Below, piece after piece: positions 1-7,425 of a stretch of DNA of 64,000 bases. Every line of letters begins with the position of its first letter. Positions within the stretch are counted from its first letter, which is position 1. The notes under the pieces are model-generated. The model did no database searches. It worked only from the letters and a program-made list of their open reading frames with translations, and was not told the DNA's origin. The position numbers were made by a program, and so were the translations under genes. The stretch is from Clostridia bacterium. GTDB taxonomy: Bacteria > Bacillota > Clostridia > Oscillospirales > CAG-272. The stretch is from positions 1 through 64,000 of the forward strand of contig JAFTNJ010000023.1 of the NCBI GenBank assembly GCA_017451915.1, in the 5' to 3' direction.

Positions 1-113
1 CTGTTGTTTGCACTCTCGATTATGGAGGGGGAGTTTGCTCAAAGCTTTTGCAAAGCAAAAGCCGGCAGCTTGAGCCGCTGGCCAGTCCTATTGGGCTTTT
101 AGCCCTTGTGCAT

Positions 114-134
114 ACCACCCGTTTGACGGGTGGT
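114..134. repeat. Perfect 9-bp inverted repeat with 3-base loop
   Basis: ACCACCCGT (114-122) and ACGGGTGGT (126-134) flank a TTG loop. The flanking bases 1-110 hold short GC-rich repeats and no coding frame I could support. The hairpin lies 20 bases past the stop codon of the minus-strand gene ending at 155, so it could act as its terminator, although no clear U-run follows on that strand. Short hairpins of this look also occur at ends of IS200/IS605-type elements; that is only a guess because no transposase is in view. Confidence 0.5.
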
Positions 135-154
135 TGTGATTGAAAATCAGGGGA

Positions 155-613
155 TTAAGGTTCCAGGGGGGTCATAGATTCCATTTCCATGGAATACGCG
201 GCCTCATATTCCGCCATGAATTCGTCGATGCTCATCCCAAAGATTGACTCGAACAAGGCATTCAGTTCGGCTTCGGACATGGAACCGATGTAGATCTCCA
301 TGGTCAGCATGATCAGGCATCCGAGAATGGCAACAATGGCAAGAATCAGTCCCGCAATGGCCATGCCGGGCATCTTTTTGTTGTTATCTCTGCGGGCAAG
401 AAACGCCATAACGATGGAGATCACGGCGAGAACCGCAGCCAAATAATACAAGCAACAGCAGAAGCAAGCAAATACCACCCCCACAATGCCCAAAACCAAG
501 GATGCGATAGCGTAGCCCTTGGCGTGACCCGGGGCCTTTGGAGAAAGCTCGGAAAAGGAATTCGCATAATCGTTGGAAAAATCCCCTTGCGGTTGATAAT
601 CAAAATTGTTCAT
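155..613 (-). CDS. DUF4190-like small membrane protein
   Basis: A 152-residue protein with a polar N-terminus rich in Asn, Asp and Ser, then two hydrophobic segments (about residues 35-70 and 82-108) split by a short basic loop (RRDNNKK), and an acidic, Met-rich C-terminal tail of about 40 residues. This is the layout of DUF4190-type small membrane proteins, whose biochemical function is not known. A frame exists further upstream, but the ATG at 613 has a strong AAAGGAGGT site in front, so I start there. The first segment holds a Cys cluster (CFCCC) that could be acylated or simply be membrane-buried. It is monocistronic, transcribed divergently from the DUF2752 gene. The family is a moderate-confidence guess; the membrane topology is clear. 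Confidence 0.75.
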   Translation of the reverse strand: MNNFDYQPQGDFSNDYANSFSELSPKAPGHAKGYAIASLVLGIVGVVFACFCCCLYYLAAVLAVISIVMAFLARRDNNKKMPGMAIAGLILAIVAILGCLIMLTMEIYIGSMSEAELNALFESIFGMSIDEFMAEYEAAYSMEMESMTPLEP

Positions 614-638
614 AGATCCTACCTCCTTTATTGGTATC

Positions 639-667
639 ATTATAGCATATTTTCTCGAAAATTGCAA
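639..667 (-). promoter_or_regulatory. Sigma-A promoter for the DUF4190-like gene
   Basis: Read on the minus strand: -35 TTGCAA (667-662), 17-base spacer, extended -10 TGCTATAAT (TATAAT at 644-639). It sits just upstream of the RBS and start codon at 613. Confidence 0.7.
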
Positions 668-676
668 TTGTTTCTA

Positions 677-705
677 TTGTTTTTTTTCACACTTTATTGT
701 ATAAT
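677..705 (+). promoter_or_regulatory. Sigma-A promoter for the DUF2752 gene
   Basis: TTGTTT (677-682), 17-base spacer, TATAAT (700-705), about 40 bases before the start at 746. It lies nearly back to back with the divergent minus-strand promoter. Confidence 0.6.
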
Positions 706-745
706 ATTTCTGGATAAGAAAACGAAAGAAGAAGGGAGGATGCCA

Positions 746-1195
746 ATGCACCGTAAAAAGAATTTGTTACGCCTGGGAATGCTTCATCTGTTGCTTTTGG
801 CAGGAATTGCCTTGTTTCCTCTCTACCGCCGGGGGGCGGAGCTTCTGCCCTCGTTTTTTACTCGCTGTTGGCCTCATGACCGTCTGTTTCTCTACTGTCC
901 TCTTTGCGGCGGGACCCGTGCCTTGAGTGAGCTGTTACAGCTTCATTTTTTGGAAGCACTTCGATATAACGCGTTCGTCGTCCTTCTTGTGGCTGCGCTC
1001 ATTCTTTTAGACCTCGTGGCTTGGTATCGAGCGTGGAGTGGGAAGCGTCCGTTGCTTTCTCTTCCCGGATGGTTCTGGATTGTTCTGATTTGCCTGATGC
1101 TTGCTTTTGGAGTGGTCCGCAATCTTCTTATGATTTTTGGTAATTACGATCCCGTGGGGGATCTGGGTCTTGTTTGGAGAACTCTTCTGAAATGA
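746..1195 (+). CDS. DUF2752 domain membrane protein
   Basis: A 149-residue protein with three hydrophobic segments (about 8-26, 66-85, 101-126) and the hallmark CPLCGGTRA motif near residue 49, typical of DUF2752. In this family the Cys-x-x-Cys-Gly-x-Thr-Arg motif is conserved but its role is unknown. The start at 746 is chosen over the ATG at 740 because GGGAGG (734-739) abuts 740 and leaves the normal gap only for 746. Its own promoter lies at 677-705. A hairpin separates it from the downstream glycosyltransferase gene, so co-transcription is uncertain. Confidence 0.8.
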   Translation: MHRKKNLLRLGMLHLLLLAGIALFPLYRRGAELLPSFFTRCWPHDRLFLYCPLCGGTRALSELLQLHFLEALRYNAFVVLLVAALILLDLVAWYRAWSGKRPLLSLPGWFWIVLICLMLAFGVVRNLLMIFGNYDPVGDLGLVWRTLLK

Positions 1196-1213
1196 TCCTT
1201 TTCATAAAAGCCT

Positions 1214-1245
1214 AAAAACTGCGCATACTGTTGATGCAGTTTTTT
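1214..1245 (+). terminator. Intrinsic terminator after the DUF2752 gene
   Basis: AAAACTGC (1215-1222) pairs with GCAGTTTT (1236-1243), followed by T residues to 1245. The hairpin overlaps the far-upstream TTG at 1244, which argues against that codon as a start for the next gene. Confidence 0.6.
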
Positions 1246-1258
1246 GCAGAGGAGTGTG

Positions 1259-2374
1259 ATGACGATGAAGATTCTCCACGTGATCAGCGACACGAACATC
1301 GGTGGTGCGGGGATTCTTTTATTAAATCTGTTGCGTCACTTTGATCCGTCCGAGGTGGAGAGCTTGGTGGCTCTGCCGCGGGGAAGCGACCTGCGTCCGA
1401 GAATTGAGGCACTTTCGGTCAGGACCGTTGCGCTGGATGCCCCGTGCGAGCGGTTCTCCCGAACATCGATCCATGAGCTTTCCGAGATCATTCGGAGAGA
1501 GCAGGTGGACATCGTTCACGCGAACGCCGCACTGTCGGCGCGTATTGCGGCAAAGAAACAGAATATAAAAACCATCCACACACGGCATTGTTACTATCCT
1601 TTGCGAGGGAGCCTCTGGAAACGCTGTTTTCTTGGCCCCTGGAACAACGCCCTCTCGGATCTGGTGATCGCCACTGCAGAGGTGGCCGCGGAGAATCTTC
1701 ACTCCTTGGGGATTCCCGCGGAAAAGATCCGTGTGATTCCCAACGGATCCCTTCCCGTACGGGAGGTGGGAGCCGAGGAACTTACCAACTGCCGTGCGCT
1801 TTGGAAGATCCCAACCAATGCTTTTGTAGTGGGGCTTTGCGCTCGGTTAGAGCCCTGCAAGGGCCAGGATGTGCTCCTGCGCGCTCTGCAGAGGATGAAC
1901 AAGATGAAGCCACATTCCCGCGTGTTTGCGCTTTTCATCGGCACCGGAAGCTGGGAGAGCGAGCTGAAGGCCATGGCGAAGGATCTTGGAATTGCCAATC
2001 GGGTCTGCTTTACCGGCTTTTTAAAGGACGTGGCACCGGCCTATCGAAGTATGCGCGTCAACGTCAACTGCTCCCGTGGCACCGAGACCTCCTGTCTTGC
2101 TCTGTCCGAGGGCATGAGCGCGGGACTTCCCATGGTGGTGAGTGATTACGGTGGAAATCCTGCCATGGTTGGGAAGAGTCGGGCAGGAATTCTGTTTCCG
2201 TTGAACGATGACGAACAACTTGCCCGAATCCTTCTTCAAATCGAGGAGGATCCTGCCTTGGAGCGATCCATGCAACAGGCGGCTTATCAACGTTACGCCG
2301 CCCACTATACCGCCCGACGGATGGCGGAAGAAACCACAAGGGTTTACCGCGAGGTTTTACAAGAAAAAAGATAA
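1259..2374 (+). CDS. GT4-family glycosyltransferase
   Basis: A GT-B fold, family 4 retaining glycosyltransferase. The N-terminal domain opens with the usual beta-strand and Gly-rich loop (MKILHVISDTNIGGAG), contains VDIVHAN near residue 83, and the C-terminal domain holds VVGLCARLEPCKGQDVLLRA (sugar-nucleotide site). A degenerate form of the E-x7-E element follows (LSEGMSAGLPMVVSDYGGNP). It would transfer a sugar from a nucleotide-sugar donor to a lipid or polysaccharide at the cytoplasmic face; donor and acceptor cannot be read from sequence. Start: ATG 1259 or ATG 1265 both fit the AGAGGAG site at 1248-1254; 1265 gives the classic N-terminus. It is not in an obvious polysaccharide cluster. 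Confidence 0.88.
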   Translation: MTMKILHVISDTNIGGAGILLLNLLRHFDPSEVESLVALPRGSDLRPRIEALSVRTVALDAPCERFSRTSIHELSEIIRREQVDIVHANAALSARIAAKKQNIKTIHTRHCYYPLRGSLWKRCFLGPWNNALSDLVIATAEVAAENLHSLGIPAEKIRVIPNGSLPVREVGAEELTNCRALWKIPTNAFVVGLCARLEPCKGQDVLLRALQRMNKMKPHSRVFALFIGTGSWESELKAMAKDLGIANRVCFTGFLKDVAPAYRSMRVNVNCSRGTETSCLALSEGMSAGLPMVVSDYGGNPAMVGKSRAGILFPLNDDEQLARILLQIEEDPALERSMQQAAYQRYAAHYTARRMAEETTRVYREVLQEKR

Positions 2375-2375
2375 A

Positions 2376-2431
2376 GGGGCTGCGTCATTTGCGCAGCCCC
2401 TGCGCAAAAAAGTCGACGGTAGACTTTTTTG
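2376..2431. terminator. Two consecutive hairpins after the glycosyltransferase
   Basis: First hairpin: GGGGCTGCG (2376-2384) with CGCAGCCCC (2392-2400), directly after the stop codon. Second: CAAAAAAGTC (2405-2414) with GACTTTTTTG (2422-2431), which provides a T-run on both strands. Together they look like an intrinsic terminator of the plus-strand gene, possibly bidirectional. Confidence 0.65.
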
Positions 2432-2494
2432 ACGCGCGGAATTTGCGTTTTTCGCTTGTTTTCTGCATAATTTTTGCTAAATAATGGGCGAAAA

Positions 2495-2567
2495 TTGCGG
2501 CGTCAAGCCGCAAAGCAAAAACGACGGGGGTGAGTACCAAATGCATTTTTGCATTTGACTCACCCCC
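2495..2567 (-). terminator. Hairpins ending the phosphohexomutase transcript
   Basis: Nested hairpin: GGGGGTGAGT (2526-2535) with ACTCACCCCC (2558-2567), and inside it CAAATGC with GCATTTG. Read on the minus strand it follows the phosphohexomutase stop and is trailed by a T-run. A smaller hairpin TTGCGGC / GCCGCAA lies at 2495-2513. No gene is visible between 2432 and 2590. Confidence 0.65.
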
Positions 2568-2590
2568 TTTTATCCTCCAAGTGGATGGAT

Positions 2591-4306
2591 TTATGCCAGC
2601 TTATCCAAAGAGGCCTGATAGCCTGCTACCTTCGATTCGGCATCGGCGGTATCCTTGGCGGTAAGCATGTAGTAGTACTTGATCTTGGGCTCGGTTCCCG
2701 AGGGACGTGCCACGATCACGTCGCCGTTGCAGAGACGGTAGTACAGAACGTTGGAGGAGGGAAGTCCCGTGGGACGCTCCTCGCCTTTTTCGGTAATGAT
2801 TCCGGTCTTGTAGTCAGCGATCATATCCACCGCAACTCCACCAAATTCGGTGGGGGGATTCTTACGCAGGGAATCCATCAGGGCTGCCATACGAGCCGCA
2901 CCGTCCAGACCCTCCATATAGATCTCTACGTTGGTTTCGTAGCAGAAGCCGTATTTCTCCCAAAGGGCGTGGAGAGCATCCGAAAGCGTCATGCCCTTTG
3001 CCTTATAGAAGGCGGTCATTTCACAAATCAGCATGGAGGCTACCACGGCATCCTTGTCACGGGCGTAGGTACCCTTCAGGTAGCCGTAGCTTTCCTCAAA
3101 GCCAAAGAGGAAGCTTCCGTCTCCGGTCTTTTCGTAGTTCTTGATGACCTCACCAATGAACTTAAAGCCGGTAAGAACGTTGTGCATCTTTACGTTGTTT
3201 GCGGCACAGATCTTGCTGACGAGCTCGGTAGATACGATACTCTTTACCATGTAAGGATTGTGAGGCATGGTACCGGATTGGTTGTAAGCGGTAATGATAT
3301 AGTCGGCCAAAAGAGCTCCCATCTGGTTGCCGGTAATGGTGGTAAAGGAGCCGTTGGCGGTACGGGTCATTACACCCACGCGGTCAGCGTCGGGATCGGT
3401 GGCAATCACCAGATCCGAGCCAACGCGGTTGGCGATCTCAATGCCTTGCGTGAATACGTCGGGATATTCGGGATTGGGCTTTTTAACGGTGGGGAAGTTG
3501 CCGTCGATCACCATCTGTTCGTCTACCGTGTAGAGATGCTTCAAACCAATACGACGCATGATTTCGGGAACCAGACGGTGACCCGTGCCGTGAAGAGGGG
3601 TATAGACGATGCTCAACGCGTCGGCTACCTTGGCAACCGCCGAAGGATTCACCGCCTGTGCTTCTACCTGAGCCAGGTATTTTTCGTCCATCTCTGCGCC
3701 AATGATCTCGATCAAACCAGCACCTACGGCTTCCTCGTAATCCATGATCTTGACGTCTGCAAAGATATCAAGGTGTTCGATCTCCTCAGAAACGATGTCG
3801 GCGTGCTCGGGCGGGAGCTGGGCTCCATCCTCCCAGTAGGCTTTATAACCGTTGTATTCCTTGGGATTGTGAGAAGCGGTAATATTGATGCCTGCCACGC
3901 AACGAAGTTCCCGCAGAGCAAAGGAAAGCTCGGGCGTAGGACGGAGATCGTCGAACAGGTAGGACTTGATGTTGTTGGCCGCCAGAACGCAGGCCGCCGT
4001 TTTTGCAAACAGAGGGGAATTGTTGCGGCTATCGTAAGCAATGGCAACGCCGTCGGCACTTCTGCCCAGCTTGAGGATCAGGGATGCCAATCCTTGGGTG
4101 GCGTGGGCAACGGTGTGACGGTTCATGGCCGCCATTCCCGTTTTCATGGTTCCGCGCAGACCTGCGGTACCAAAGGAAAGGCCTTGGGAAAAACGAAATT
4201 CAATTTCTTTGGGGTCATTTTCAATGGCACGGAGCTCCTGCTTTTCGTCCTCCGAAAGTGCATCGGCCGATAACCACTTTTGATAATTCTCTAAGTATTT
4301 GCTCAT
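2591..4306 (-). CDS. Phosphoglucomutase/phosphomannomutase
   Basis: An alpha-D-phosphohexomutase that interconverts hexose 1- and 6-phosphates through a phosphoserine. Four domains are recognisable: the active-site serine loop ITASHNP (near residue 140), the Mg-binding loop DPDADR in domain 2, the sugar-binding loop GFEESYGY in domain 3, and the phosphate-binding loop RPSGTEPK in domain 4. At about 571 residues it matches the PgcA-type group. GGAGG lies directly against an ATG at 4318 and 12 bases before the ATG at 4306; I prefer 4306 but the other would only add four residues. Last gene of the minus-strand run from 10491. With galE, galM and pgi elsewhere in the window it links galactose and glucose metabolism. 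Confidence 0.93.
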   Translation of the reverse strand: MSKYLENYQKWLSADALSEDEKQELRAIENDPKEIEFRFSQGLSFGTAGLRGTMKTGMAAMNRHTVAHATQGLASLILKLGRSADGVAIAYDSRNNSPLFAKTAACVLAANNIKSYLFDDLRPTPELSFALRELRCVAGINITASHNPKEYNGYKAYWEDGAQLPPEHADIVSEEIEHLDIFADVKIMDYEEAVGAGLIEIIGAEMDEKYLAQVEAQAVNPSAVAKVADALSIVYTPLHGTGHRLVPEIMRRIGLKHLYTVDEQMVIDGNFPTVKKPNPEYPDVFTQGIEIANRVGSDLVIATDPDADRVGVMTRTANGSFTTITGNQMGALLADYIITAYNQSGTMPHNPYMVKSIVSTELVSKICAANNVKMHNVLTGFKFIGEVIKNYEKTGDGSFLFGFEESYGYLKGTYARDKDAVVASMLICEMTAFYKAKGMTLSDALHALWEKYGFCYETNVEIYMEGLDGAARMAALMDSLRKNPPTEFGGVAVDMIADYKTGIITEKGEERPTGLPSSNVLYYRLCNGDVIVARPSGTEPKIKYYYMLTAKDTADAESKVAGYQASLDKLA

Positions 4307-4362
4307 AAAATTGAACATCCTCCAAACGTTTTTTAATAAGTATTGCCGTAAAATCTATGAAA

Positions 4363-4614
4363 TTATCTTGCGAGATATTCCTGCAGAGCAACCGAAAGCT
4401 GGTCGGGGCAGGAGCTGGCCTTGGTTCCGCAACGAATGCCGTTCAAACGCGCAATGGCATCCTCCACCTTCAGGCCACGCGCCAGTGCGGCCACGCCCTG
4501 GGTATTGCCGGAGCAACCGCCTTGGAACTTGACGGAAAGAATGATTCCGTCCTCCACCTCAATCTCAATTGCTCTGGAGCAAACTCCTTTGGTTTGATAA
4601 ACAAAACGATCCAT
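4363..4614 (-). CDS. TSCPD domain protein
   Basis: An 83-residue protein ending in the motif SSCPDQLSVAL, which matches the TSCPD domain (TIGR03905-like stand-alone form). Conserved cysteines lie at about 12, 34, 62 and 69. The TSCPD domain is also found at the C-terminus of class II ribonucleotide reductases; the role of the stand-alone form is unknown, perhaps metal binding. AAAGGAAA precedes the ATG. It lies 31 bases after the prephenate-dehydratase-like gene and 56 bases before the mutase start, in the same operon. Confidence 0.82.
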   Translation of the reverse strand: MDRFVYQTKGVCSRAIEIEVEDGIILSVKFQGGCSGNTQGVAALARGLKVEDAIARLNGIRCGTKASSCPDQLSVALQEYLAR

Positions 4615-4645
4615 TTTTTTATTTTCCTTTCTTTGAATTACAACG

Positions 4646-5590
4646 TTAGATTTTTGAATAAATTCCTACGGGAATATAGTGGGGGGCCTCCATGGCAAGG
4701 TACAAAAGATAGGCATAGAGGTCTGCGTGATCGGTACGAAAAACGAAGCGCGCGGAAAATCCTTGGGACGACGCTGCGGGGATCGAGTCGAGACGATAAG
4801 GGCGAAGCCCGCAGAGCTCGGCGGCTAGCAGAATCGCGGCGGGCGAGGGGCTTTCCTCCAAGGGAAGGGAAATCTCCAAAAAGGTTTCCTTGCCGGTAGG
4901 CCATACCGTGGGGAGTTGCTTTTGCAAAAGAGCAAAGCGTGTGGCCTTGGAAGCATCGGTGCCAAGGATCTCACAAATGGAAACAATCTTTAATTCGTAA
5001 CGGTCAATGAGTTTGGAAAAGCTACTCAACTGTCCCTCCGCGGAGGTTTCCACGGGGAGGATGCAGAGCTCGCAAAGACCGTTGTAAACGTCCTCACAAG
5101 CGGCTTGAAAGCTGTGGGTATAGGTGGCCTGCAGATGCTTCTTCTTTTTAGAAAAGCAGAGAAAGGCAGAATCCGAATAACTGTTTCGTTGGTAAACGAC
5201 GCGGGCATCCTCTCGCAGGTCCGCCAACTCCGGATCTGGAAAGAAGAGACTTGGAGAAAGCAGATGACGCTCTTGCAGGATCTTTCTCATTTCAATGCAC
5301 AAAAAAGCACTTTGCCAGGTGGCACGGATCCCTTGCAGCTGCGTTAAAGCTTGCCGATTTTCGCGAATCGACGAAGATCGCGGCGGGAACATGGGAGGGC
5401 GCTGATCGGGGAGCGATTCGATCCAGTTGGGGTAAGCTTGGCAGTCCTGAGTAATCTCTACCGCCAGCTCCTGCAAATGCGCCATCTCCTGCTCACTCAA
5501 GCCCTCGGCGCGTTGCTGATTTTCCCGAAGATTCTTTTCAATGGCGTCCTCGGGAGAATAGCTGAGGAATTCCTTCACGGATCCCATCAA
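4646..5590 (-). CDS. Prephenate dehydratase/ACT-like protein of unknown activity
   Basis: A 314-residue protein. Residues 1-105 are helical and charged and I do not recognise them. From about 125, the pattern VVYQRNSYSDSAF, then YNGLCELCILPVETSAEGQL, then the TRF triplet near 220, follows the layout of the prephenate dehydratase domain. About residues 235-310 (FLEISLPLEE then LLAAELCGLRPYRLDSIPA) resemble an ACT regulatory domain. The canonical PIENS motif reads PVETS, so an Asn is lost and catalysis is uncertain. The start codon overlaps the htpG stop as ATGA, so the two are probably translationally coupled. The assignment rests on pattern resemblance alone; a profile search would settle it. 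Confidence 0.55.
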   Translation of the reverse strand: MMGSVKEFLSYSPEDAIEKNLRENQQRAEGLSEQEMAHLQELAVEITQDCQAYPNWIESLPDQRPPMFPPRSSSIRENRQALTQLQGIRATWQSAFLCIEMRKILQERHLLSPSLFFPDPELADLREDARVVYQRNSYSDSAFLCFSKKKKHLQATYTHSFQAACEDVYNGLCELCILPVETSAEGQLSSFSKLIDRYELKIVSICEILGTDASKATRFALLQKQLPTVWPTGKETFLEISLPLEESPSPAAILLAAELCGLRPYRLDSIPAASSQGFSARFVFRTDHADLYAYLLYLAMEAPHYIPVGIYSKI

Positions 5591-7425
5591 AGCAGATCCA
5601 GAATAGAATAGCTACTGGAGAGGAACTCCTGCAGCTCTTGGGCGGTCAGCTTTCGCTGGGAAAGAAGTGCCAGACGGTAGAGGTATTCCGCCGTCAGCTT
5701 TTGCTTCTCGGATTCCATGCCGCCAAGCTTTGCTACCAGCGGGGAAGCGGTATTTACCGTCAGGGTTGCGTCTACGGGATAGTTGAATCCCATGTTCAAC
5801 CCACCCATGGAGTACATTTTCATCATTTCTTCCATACGGCGGGATTCCTCGGAGATGGTCAGCAACACGGGGACGCTCTCGTCCTTCAAGGCACTGAATA
5901 CCACCTTCAGTTTTTCATTTCCGGAAACCGCCACAAAGAGATCGGCAAGCGTCTTATCCTCGGCCGCAGCCTCGTCGCTCTTCAGCGCACCGGCTATATC
6001 GGCGTCAATGCGGACGTATTTTACGTTCTCGGTGTAGCTTTCCACAATGGAGAGGAATTGAACGTCCAGCTGCTTGTCAAAGACCGCCACGGAGAGCTCC
6101 TGTGCCTCGAACATGGAAATATACTGCGCTTGTGCGGCCTTGTCGCTGGTGTAGTAAACGGTGTTTTCGTGCTTTTCCTTGGCCTTTTCCAGATAATCGG
6201 CGGTGGTAACGAAGCTGCCGTCGGTCAACTCCAGCAGGAAGGAATCCTTCACGCGATCATAGAATTTCCGATCCCGCATACAGGCGTATTCCACAAAGGT
6301 ACGAATGTCATTCCAAACACCCTCGTATTCCTCACGGGCGGTGTTGCAAAGGCTGTTCAGCTTATCTGCAACCTTCTTTACGATATGTGCAGAGACCTTG
6401 GAAACATAGGTGTTGTTTTGCAGATAGCTACGGGATACATTCAAGGGAAGCTCGGGACAATCCAGGGCGCCCTTAAGCATGAGAAGATACTCGGGAATTA
6501 CCTCTTTGATATTGTCGGCCACAAAAACCTGATTGTAATAGAGCTTGACCTGCCCCTCAATGGACTCGTATTCGTTGGTCAGCTTGGGGAAGTAGAGAAT
6601 TCCACGGAAGTTGAGAGGATAGTCGGCGTTGATGTGGATCCAGAACAGAGGATCACGGAAATCATGAAATACCTTGTGGTAGAATTCCTTGTATTCTTCT
6701 GCCGTGCAATCCGAGGGATTTTTAAGCCAAAGGGGAGTGGTATCGTTTACGGGCGTTGGAGGGGTATCTTCCTTTTTATCGGTGTCATCCGCCTCCTCGC
6801 AGGTAAAGTAGATCTCCACCGGCATAAAGGTGCAGTATTTTTCAAGGATCTCGGTGATCTTTCCCTTGTTCAGATACGCCGATTCCTCCTCGGAAATATG
6901 CATGATCACCGTGGTTCCGTGCTCCGCGCGCTCCCCAAGAGAGGTCTGATACTCGCCGTCGGGACCGCAGACCCAATGAATGGCGGGTGCGTTGGTGTAG
7001 GACTTTGTAATCACCTCCACGGTATCACTTACCATGAAGGAGGAATAGAAGCCCAGACCGAAGTGGCCGATGATGCCGTTGTTCTTGTTCTCGCCCTCGT
7101 ATTTTTCAACGAATTCCAGGGCACCGGAGAGCGCGATCTGGCAAATGTAGCGATCCAGCTCCTCCTCGGTCATACCAATGCCGTTGTCGGATACGGTCAG
7201 GGTCTTTGCCACGGGATCCAGAATTACGTCCACGCGGTAAGGCATCTCGTCTCCGTCATACTGTCCCAGGGATGCCAGACGCTTGAGCTTGGTAATGGCA
7301 TCGGATGCGTTGGAAACGATCTCGCGCAAAAAGATATCCTTTTCAGAGTACAGCCACTTTTTTATTACGGGGAAGATATGCTCGGTTTGCACCGAGATCC
7401 CCCCGGACTTAATCGTTTTATCCAT
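5587..7425 (-). CDS. htpG: Molecular chaperone HtpG (Hsp90 family)
   Basis: Bacterial Hsp90, a homodimeric ATP-driven cytosolic chaperone that remodels client proteins. The GHKL ATPase domain is clear: FLREIVSNASDA near residue 33, SDNGIGM near 79 and the lid/Gly-rich GHFGLGFYSSFMV near 120. The middle domain carries RGILYFP and SRSYLQNN (the catalytic Arg region). The length of 612 residues is normal. AAGGAGGT precedes the ATG at 7425. It overlaps the upstream AI-2E-family gene by 8 bases and the downstream gene by 4, so it sits in a tight operon. I see no CIRCE or CtsR-like site nearby. Confidence 0.96.
   Translation of the reverse strand: MDKTIKSGGISVQTEHIFPVIKKWLYSEKDIFLREIVSNASDAITKLKRLASLGQYDGDEMPYRVDVILDPVAKTLTVSDNGIGMTEEELDRYICQIALSGALEFVEKYEGENKNNGIIGHFGLGFYSSFMVSDTVEVITKSYTNAPAIHWVCGPDGEYQTSLGERAEHGTTVIMHISEEESAYLNKGKITEILEKYCTFMPVEIYFTCEEADDTDKKEDTPPTPVNDTTPLWLKNPSDCTAEEYKEFYHKVFHDFRDPLFWIHINADYPLNFRGILYFPKLTNEYESIEGQVKLYYNQVFVADNIKEVIPEYLLMLKGALDCPELPLNVSRSYLQNNTYVSKVSAHIVKKVADKLNSLCNTAREEYEGVWNDIRTFVEYACMRDRKFYDRVKDSFLLELTDGSFVTTADYLEKAKEKHENTVYYTSDKAAQAQYISMFEAQELSVAVFDKQLDVQFLSIVESYTENVKYVRIDADIAGALKSDEAAAEDKTLADLFVAVSGNEKLKVVFSALKDESVPVLLTISEESRRMEEMMKMYSMGGLNMGFNYPVDATLTVNTASPLVAKLGGMESEKQKLTAEYLYRLALLSQRKLTAQELQEFLSSSYSILDLL

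Noticed and set aside
1244..1258. TTG start for the glycosyltransferase
   Set aside because: It lies inside the preceding terminator hairpin; ATG 1259 or 1265 has the RBS.
2549..4273. Long open frame on the plus strand opposite the phosphohexomutase
   Set aside because: It is the mirror of a real gene, with no family motifs, low-complexity Gly/His content and no RBS.
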